Shown piece by piece: positions 59,550-64,000 of a stretch of 64,000 bases of DNA. Below the pieces are notes generated by a model. The model saw nothing but the letters and a program-made list of their open reading frames with translations, was not told the DNA's origin and searched no databases. Position 1 is the stretch's first letter. The number at the start of each line of letters is the position of its first letter. The DNA is from Bacillota bacterium (lineage in GTDB: Bacteria; Bacillota; Clostridia; DSM-8532), in NCBI GenBank assembly GCA_023415205.1, contig JAEZLR010000010.1:24453-88452 (forward strand), read 5' to 3'. Made by a program: the position numbers and the translations under genes.

Positions 59550-60776
59550 TTATGAGGCTTTGCCTCCCTTAGGAGCGGTGACCCTTCTGTACAGCAGGCT
59601 TAGCACCAGGCTCACCACCAGGAGATAAGCTGCGGAGAAGGTCAGGATACCAAAGATGCCGAGCTTAGGAAGGATAACGGAGAAAAAGGAGAACAGAATC
59701 ACTCCAAAGCCGTTATGGGCCAACGATAGGATGGAATGAACCGTGGAACGCCCCTGTTCCTCAATTTTCTGCTGAAGGACATCCTCCATGATGATACGGG
59801 AGGAGGCCGCTAAAAGATAAAAAAGCCCGTAGAGGGGTATGACGAAGAAATTTCTTGATAAGCCCACAATGCCCAATAACAGGCCACATAAACCGCAAAG
59901 GATGCAAACCAAATAGAAGGGATTCCGAATATTGGCCTTGGAAAAAAGGCTTTTTAGCCGGTAAGCAGACCGGCTTCCCAGGGCCTCAAGAAAATACCGA
60001 ACGCCTCCCCAGACGCCTATCAAGGCCAGATTAAGGCCATATTCAGACGCAACAAGCTGATCATATTCATCAATAATTCCCACAATCCCGATCCCCAGAA
60101 TAGCCAGCAAGGCCAGGACCAACAGAGTGGGGCTTTTAATGAAAAAGCCGGCTGCGTCACCTAGAGTATCAAGGGACTGTTTGAGAGGGCTGGTGGTTAG
60201 GGCGCTTTCCTTGCGACAATTGTCTTTGAAGAAGTTAACTTCCTTGAAGCGACTGGCCAACAGAGCTGAGATCAGGGAGGTCAGCACCGATACTAGAAGG
60301 ATGACCTTCATGCCCAGAAGCATGGCCAAGCCACCGCCGAGCAGCATGGAAAGGGCGGTACTTGTCAGGGCGTTGAAATCAATGCGCCCATAGATCTTGT
60401 CAAAGTCGCCTTCTTGGCCGTCTTTCTTAAGGCTGTCATAAAGAAGCGCTTCCAGTGAACCCGAGAAAAAGGCCTCACTAATACCCCAAAACACAAAGCC
60501 AACAGCAAACAGGAAAAAGCTTTCAGACAGGAACCAGCAGGCAAAGCAAGCGGCTCGGAGAAGGTCTCCGATAACAAGCATATTTTTGCGGATCCAGTGG
60601 TCTGAAAGAATTCCCGTGGGCAACTCTAAAAGAACCACAGGGATGGCCCATATGGCCAATAGAAGCGAAATCTCTCCCAGAGAGAGCCCTTTGGACTCAA
60701 ATAAGAGAAGATAGACAGGATAAATTGGTACAAGACCTCGTATGAAGCTGTAAAACTTAAAAAGGAATATATTCAT
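59550..60776 (-). CDS. MFS transporter
   Basis: A 408-residue major facilitator with about twelve membrane segments. The start is taken at ATG 60776; GGAGG lies 11 bases upstream, while an ATG at 60794 has none. The loop between segments 2 and 3 reads LPTGILSDHWIRKNMLVIGDLL, the MFS motif A in altered form (GxLSDRxGRK to SDHWIRK). It fits the group of drug or unknown-substrate exporters rather than sugar carriers. It is monocistronic. Its function is not predictable. Confidence 0.85.
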   Translation of the reverse strand: MNIFLFKFYSFIRGLVPIYPVYLLLFESKGLSLGEISLLLAIWAIPVVLLELPTGILSDHWIRKNMLVIGDLLRAACFACWFLSESFFLFAVGFVFWGISEAFFSGSLEALLYDSLKKDGQEGDFDKIYGRIDFNALTSTALSMLLGGGLAMLLGMKVILLVSVLTSLISALLASRFKEVNFFKDNCRKESALTTSPLKQSLDTLGDAAGFFIKSPTLLVLALLAILGIGIVGIIDEYDQLVASEYGLNLALIGVWGGVRYFLEALGSRSAYRLKSLFSKANIRNPFYLVCILCGLCGLLLGIVGLSRNFFVIPLYGLFYLLAASSRIIMEDVLQQKIEEQGRSTVHSILSLAHNGFGVILFSFFSVILPKLGIFGILTFSAAYLLVVSLVLSLLYRRVTAPKGGKAS

Positions 60777-60986
60777 GGTTTTAAAGTCCTCCATTCATTC
60801 ACTTAAAACTAATGCTTCAGGCAAATGTGGTGGACCTCGGATAAACAGGTATTATTGGCCGGTATCCAAGTATGTAGCCTTATGCATAAATTCACCTCGA
60901 TTGTAAAACTTAATTCTATTGTATCAGGTTCGGTATATTTTACAAATATAAATGAGTTATATGGATTTTGCTGGAGCGCTCCTCGC

Positions 60987-61053
60987 GTTTTTGCTTTCCT
61001 GTGCTCTAATCGAGCACACCAGCAAAAAGTGCTCCTAATGTCTCAATCCTCCC
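60987..61053 (+). repeat. Hairpin repeat, copy 1
   Basis: A 67-bp unit with an internal inverted repeat: TTTTTGCT and TGTGCTC pair with GAGCACA and AGCAAAAA, so it would fold as a hairpin of about 15 bp. It is followed by GTGCTCCTAATGTCTCAATC, then CTCCC. The same unit recurs at 61082-61151. The stretch 60777-61219 (443 bases) otherwise shows no gene. Confidence 0.85.
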
Positions 61054-61081
61054 TGGTCGGTTGAGACAAACTCGCACGAAT

Positions 61082-61151
61082 GTTTTTGCTTTCCTGTGCT
61101 CCTTGGTCGGAGCACACCAGCAAAAAGTGCTCCTAATGTCTCAATCCTCCC
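61082..61151 (+). repeat. Hairpin repeat, copy 2
   Basis: A 70-bp near-copy of 60987-61053, differing mainly in the hairpin loop (CTTGGTCG in place of TAATC), with the arms conserved. Change confined to the loop suggests that the stem is under selection or is a mobile-repeat feature. Confidence 0.85.
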
Positions 61152-61219
61152 GTGCATATTGGGACAGGGGGTGGGAATACTTATTAACTGAGGATTTGAT
61201 TATAAGAAGGGTTGCGTGT

Positions 61220-61831
61220 TTGTTGGACGGTAAGGGATATTTCAAGTCAGACGATAAATTTGCCGCATTCAAAGTCGCTCGGGCTGTCTCCGATACTATG
61301 GAAAATGCCGGATTTAAGTACAGAAAGAATGCTGCCCAGGAACGCCCGGTTGTGGTTATGTGCATTGGTACAGACCGTTCAACAGGCGACTCGCTAGGTC
61401 CGCTTGTAGGGGATATGCTCAGTAAGTGGAAGCTTCCCGATGTTCATGTTTTTGGTACATTGGAAAACCCTGTTCATGCCAGAAATCTGGAAGAAAGCAT
61501 TGTCAAGGCCCTTGGCAGCTATCCCAAGGCATACTTTGTAGCCATAGATGCCTCTCTGGGGGTTTTGGATCATGTAGGGTGTATCTCCGTGGGGCACGGG
61601 CCCATCAAGCCTGGCGCAGGCCTTAAGAAAGAATTGCCTGCCATTGGTGACATGCATATCACCGGGGTTGTCAACACCGGCGGATTCATGGATTTTCTGG
61701 TTCTTCAAAGCACACGGCTATCGGTGGTGATGAGAATGGCTGATGTCATCGCCCGAGGTCTCCATATGGCATTCAATGAATATTCTACGGTCACGTTTCG
61801 CGATCCGCTCACGTTGACTCAGTTCCAGTAG
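61220..61831 (+). CDS. YyaC-family spore protease homologue
   Basis: About 203 residues. The start is taken as TTG 61220 with AGAAGGG 8 bases upstream. Longer forms reaching to 61061 would translate the hairpin repeat and are unlikely. Family segments are RPVVVMCIGTDRSTGDSLGPLVGDML (residues 44-70), FGTLENPVHARNLEE, AIDASLGVLDHVGCISVGHGPIKPGAGLKKELP and GDMHITGVVN, all as in Bacillus YyaC, which is structurally related to germination protease GPR. The conserved Asp and His residues are present. The role in sporulation is inferred from family. Confidence 0.88.
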   Translation: MLDGKGYFKSDDKFAAFKVARAVSDTMENAGFKYRKNAAQERPVVVMCIGTDRSTGDSLGPLVGDMLSKWKLPDVHVFGTLENPVHARNLEESIVKALGSYPKAYFVAIDASLGVLDHVGCISVGHGPIKPGAGLKKELPAIGDMHITGVVNTGGFMDFLVLQSTRLSVVMRMADVIARGLHMAFNEYSTVTFRDPLTLTQFQ

Positions 61832-61980
61832 CGTCTTTTTTTTGAGCAAGTAACTTTTTGCTGTTTATACTTTTAAAGTTTGTGGTAAATATATGAACAC
61901 TTGAGGCAATATGTTGTATCTGTCCCTGTGATGTTGATACAATAAACATTGCATAATAAAAGATGTGAAAGGAGTCAAGT

Positions 61981-62139
61981 ATGGAAAAGTGGGTATGTAC
62001 GGTTTGTGGTTATGAATATGATCCGGAGGTAGGCGATCCTGATTCAGGCGTCGAGCCGGGCACAGCCTTTGAAGACCTTCCTGAGGATTGGGTTTGCCCT
62101 GATTGCGGCGTTGCCAAGGATATGTTTGAGAAAGCATGA
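61981..62139 (+). CDS. Rubredoxin
   Basis: A 52-residue rubredoxin. AAAGGAG precedes the ATG 61981. The two CxxC motifs that hold one iron are CTVCGY (residues 6-11) and CPDCG (39-43), with the family's GDPDSGVEPGT and FEDLPEDWVCP segments. It carries single electrons, and the reverse rubrerythrin in this window is a plausible acceptor. The stop TGA abuts the stop codon of the convergent gene, with no base between. Confidence 0.95.
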   Translation: MEKWVCTVCGYEYDPEVGDPDSGVEPGTAFEDLPEDWVCPDCGVAKDMFEKA

Positions 62140-63264
62140 TCACGCATTTTGAAAAAATCTCATGAATTTGCTGACAAAGGAAGACAAGGTTTTGGTAGAA
62201 GGTGCAACCTGATACTTGGTATGGGATCGGATTTCCTTTTCAGCAAGCTCCTTGATAGCGTGAGCTACGTCAGAGGTGGGGTGTGCCAGGGCGAGGGGAG
62301 TCTGTTCTTTTATTGAACGGCTGACCACCTTGGACTCAGGGATAAACCCTAGGGGCTCCATCGTATAATTCAAAAAGTTTTTAACGACCCCGGAGATGCG
62401 CTTGAGAACTTCAGTGCCTTCTGCCGGGGTTTCGCTTTTATTAATGATCAGTTTCAGTTTTACATCCCGGTCTTCCTCCAGAATGACCTTGATGATGGAG
62501 TAGGCATCAGTTATGGCATGAGGCTCGGGGGTTGTTAAGACAAGGGTTTCGTCGGAAGAGAAAATGAAATTGGTCACATTCTTGGATAGACCTGCTCCCG
62601 TGTCGAAGAGAACATAGTCAAAATGGCTTTCCAAATAAGTAAAGCCGCAAGTAATACGACTGTACTCAGCGGGGGAGAGATTGGCCAGCTTCTGCAGGCC
62701 GCTGCCGCCTGCGATAATGCTGATACCTCCAGGGGCTTCGGCTATCACCTCATTAATCCCCTTGCGACCTTCTATTACATCCACAATGTTGTAGTGGGTA
62801 TTGGTTTTGAGAAGTACATCCACATTGGCCATTCCCAGGTCCGCATCAAAAAGAACCACTTTCTTTCCGAGCTTCGCCAGGGAGATGGCATAGTTAATGA
62901 TAAAGCTTGTTTTACCCACACCGCCCTTACCGCTGGTAACAGTGATAAATTTGCAGTTTTTTATTGGGGTCACAGGGTTATCAGGCTGTGAGCTGTTGGG
63001 AAGGCGAACAAAAAGACGGTGCTCCGAGACATTTCTATAGAGAATTTCTGTGGTAAAGGAGAGGATGTCCTTATCGGTGGTGATTTTAAGGTCAAGCATA
63101 AAACCGACATTCAATGGGATAAAGAGGCCTTTGTAGCTTGGCATGCTTATACAGAGCATATCATTATCAATAGAGATGACATTGCTTTGGTAGATATTCT
63201 TATAAAAAGAGGAGTTAGTGGTAAGTGATATTTCCTGTCCGGGACGTAGATCCTCAAGCGCCAT
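62140..63264 (-). CDS. MinD/FlhG-family ATPase fused to YcgR-like N-terminal domain
   Basis: A 374-residue protein. The start is ATG 63264, with GAGGGTGA upstream. Residues 1-95 (LRPGQEISLTTNSSFYKNIYQSNVISIDNDMLCISMPSYKGLFIPL) match the PilZN/YcgR-N fold found in front of PilZ domains in flagellar brake proteins. The PilZ part is missing. The MinD/ParA ATPase begins at about residue 106, with deviant Walker A GKGGVGKTS (112-120) and DADLGMANVDVLL. FlhG controls flagellar number. The fusion with a YcgR-like part instead of the usual short FlhF-activating N-terminus is unusual. No flagellar gene is in this window. Confidence 0.85.
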   Translation of the reverse strand: MALEDLRPGQEISLTTNSSFYKNIYQSNVISIDNDMLCISMPSYKGLFIPLNVGFMLDLKITTDKDILSFTTEILYRNVSEHRLFVRLPNSSQPDNPVTPIKNCKFITVTSGKGGVGKTSFIINYAISLAKLGKKVVLFDADLGMANVDVLLKTNTHYNIVDVIEGRKGINEVIAEAPGGISIIAGGSGLQKLANLSPAEYSRITCGFTYLESHFDYVLFDTGAGLSKNVTNFIFSSDETLVLTTPEPHAITDAYSIIKVILEEDRDVKLKLIINKSETPAEGTEVLKRISGVVKNFLNYTMEPLGFIPESKVVSRSIKEQTPLALAHPTSDVAHAIKELAEKEIRSHTKYQVAPSTKTLSSFVSKFMRFFQNA

Positions 63265-63409
63265 AACATTCACCCTCGTAAAGGGCCCAGATGCCTCTTT
63301 TTTGTGATGTTGTACCAGTATATTCACTATTCTATAGCAAGGGACACTTTTTGACAAGATACTCCAAAGAATAGCATAAAAAGCCACTTAAAAATTTTCT
63401 TAAAACAAC

Positions 63410-63438
63410 TTGACATGAGGGGCGGGATTTTGTATACT
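63410..63438 (+). promoter_or_regulatory. SigA-type promoter of tRNA operon
   Basis: TTGACA (63410-63415), 17-base spacer, TATACT (63433-63438), 40 bases before the first tRNA. The G+C-rich stretch in the spacer (GAGGGGCGGG) is unusual. Confidence 0.85.
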
Positions 63439-63478
63439 GTAAAAGCGCCGCAGATAAAGCGGCAGAAATAGAAAGCAT

Positions 63479-63554
63479 GGGAGCATAGCTCAGCTGGGAG
63501 AGCATCTGCCTTACAAGCAGAGGGTCATAGGTTCGATCCCTATTGTTCCCACCA
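63479..63554 (+). tRNA. tRNA-Val (UAC)
   Basis: A full cloverleaf with 7-bp acceptor GGGAGCA, anticodon TAC in CCTTACAAG, T-loop GTTCGATCC and encoded CCA. It is the tRNA the valS T-box in this window should sense (specifier GUA). Confidence 0.97.
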
Positions 63555-63557
63555 TGT

Positions 63558-63634
63558 GGCCCGGTAGTTCAGTTGGTTAGAACGCTAGCCTGTCACGCTA
63601 GAGGTCGAGGGTTCGAGCCCCTTCCGGGTCGCCA
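63558..63634 (+). tRNA. tRNA-Asp (GUC)
   Basis: Acceptor GGCCCGG, anticodon GTC in CCTGTCACG, T-loop GTTCGAGCC, encoded CCA. Three bases follow the preceding tRNA. Confidence 0.97.
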
Positions 63635-63639
63635 TTTTT

Positions 63640-63715
<76 letters not shown>

Positions 63716-63716
63716 A

Positions 63717-63740
63717 GGATTTTTGGTTCTACCAAAATCC
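63717..63740 (+). other. Spacer hairpin between tRNA-Phe and tRNA-Gly
   Basis: GGATTTT, TGGT, then ACCAAAATCC fold into a hairpin of about 10 bp with a bulge. It may aid processing of the tRNA precursor. Confidence 0.5.
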
Positions 63741-63744
63741 ATAT

Positions 63745-63819
63745 GCGGGATTAACTCAGTGGTAGAGTGTCACCTTGCCAAGGTGAAAGTCGCGAGTTCG
63801 AATCTCGTATCCCGCTCCA
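63745..63819 (+). tRNA. tRNA-Gly (GCC)
   Basis: Acceptor GCGGGAT, anticodon GCC in CTTGCCAAG, T-loop GTTCGAATC, encoded CCA. Confidence 0.97.
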
Positions 63820-63822
63820 CTA

Positions 63823-63869
63823 AAGAACCGCAGGGGAGTATATCGGAAGATGTATCTTCTGCGGTTCTT
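63823..63869 (+). other. Spacer hairpin between tRNA-Gly and tRNA-Cys
   Basis: A perfect 11-bp stem AAGAACCGCAG (63823-63833) with CTGCGGTTCTT (63859-63869). Inside it GAAGAT and ATCTTC (63846-63859) could form an alternative small hairpin. No T-run follows, so it is not a terminator. Confidence 0.6.
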
Positions 63870-63875
63870 GAATAT

Positions 63876-63950
<75 letters not shown>

Positions 63951-63954
63951 AGTG

Positions 63955-63997
63955 AAGAAGTCTGACTGTAGTATGAACAGTAAGGCTTCTTTTTTTG
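63955..63997 (+). terminator. Terminator of tRNA operon
   Basis: GAAGTC and ACTGT pair with ACAGT and GGCTTC in a two-part stem, followed by seven Ts. Confidence 0.8.
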
Positions 63998-64000
63998 TTA

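Noticed and set aside
60987..61151. CRISPR-like repeat
   Set aside because: Only two copies, each 67-70 bp with a hairpin and no spacer-sized unit; no cas genes nearby.
61061..61219. N-terminal extension of the YyaC-like protein
   Set aside because: It would translate the hairpin repeat; family length and ribosome site support TTG 61220.

Overview
The window reads as a chromosomal segment of a Gram-positive, strictly anaerobic, probably spore-forming member of the Clostridia. The grounds are: AGGAGG-type ribosome sites with frequent TTG and GTG starts; a T-box leader, a c-di-AMP (ydaO-type) riboswitch and a Firmicutes-style LexA box; anaerobic redox proteins (rubredoxin, reverse rubrerythrin, an aldo/keto reductase with two [4Fe-4S] motifs, a PflA-like radical SAM protein); a YyaC spore protease homologue and an AbrB-type regulator. 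No phage, insertion sequence or CRISPR array was seen.

The first 45 kb is dominated by carbohydrate-scavenging islands. (1) 1-5516: tail of a sugar-binding protein, two permeases, a cytosolic GH123-like glycosidase and a Cys-type sulfatase, suggesting use of a sulfated amino-sugar glycan. (2) 5613-16272: a divergent LacI regulator with three matching palindromic operators, then a NitT/TauT-type importer with two different permeases and two different ATPases, followed by an SDR, a split transketolase, a zinc dehydrogenase and a class II aldolase, with no sugar kinase. (3) 16381-25399: a 52-residue protein, two lipoproteins, a TetR/aldo-keto reductase pair sharing an operator, a SagB-like nitroreductase and an orphan sensor kinase. 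(4) 25587-34335: AraC regulators, a broken DegT aminotransferase, alanine dehydrogenase, a MerR/Fpg-like/DUF3795 operon, a toxin-antitoxin pair and an oxidative-stress pair (reverse rubrerythrin, Fur-family regulator). (5) 34745-45837: GH130 phosphorylase, mannose-6-phosphate isomerase, and the most striking locus, an IclR-controlled operon: importer, Asp-box (sialidase-fold) hydrolase, YhcH/NanQ-like protein, NanA/DapA-type aldolase, RbsK-like kinase, a SIS-only arabinose-5-phosphate-isomerase-like protein and an RbsD/FucU mutarotase. Together these would suit catabolism of a 3-deoxy-2-ulosonic acid such as Kdo through D-arabinose 5-phosphate to ribulose 5-phosphate. That pathway is inferred, not shown.

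The last 18 kb is more housekeeping in character: PflX-like radical SAM protein, AsnA, a lipoprotein, a GH13 alpha-glycosidase with a LacI-type operator, an archaeal-type ValRS under a T-box whose specifier reads GUA, DapB behind a c-di-AMP riboswitch, an SOS-controlled Y-family polymerase divergent from Tex, an MFS transporter, duplicated hairpin repeats, YyaC, rubredoxin, a YcgR-N/FlhG-like fusion, and a five-gene tRNA operon (Val, Asp, Phe, Gly, Cys).

Recurring design points: all three binding-protein genes are followed by a strong hairpin without a U-tract before the permease gene, and most regulators have a recognisable palindrome at their own promoter and at that of their target.
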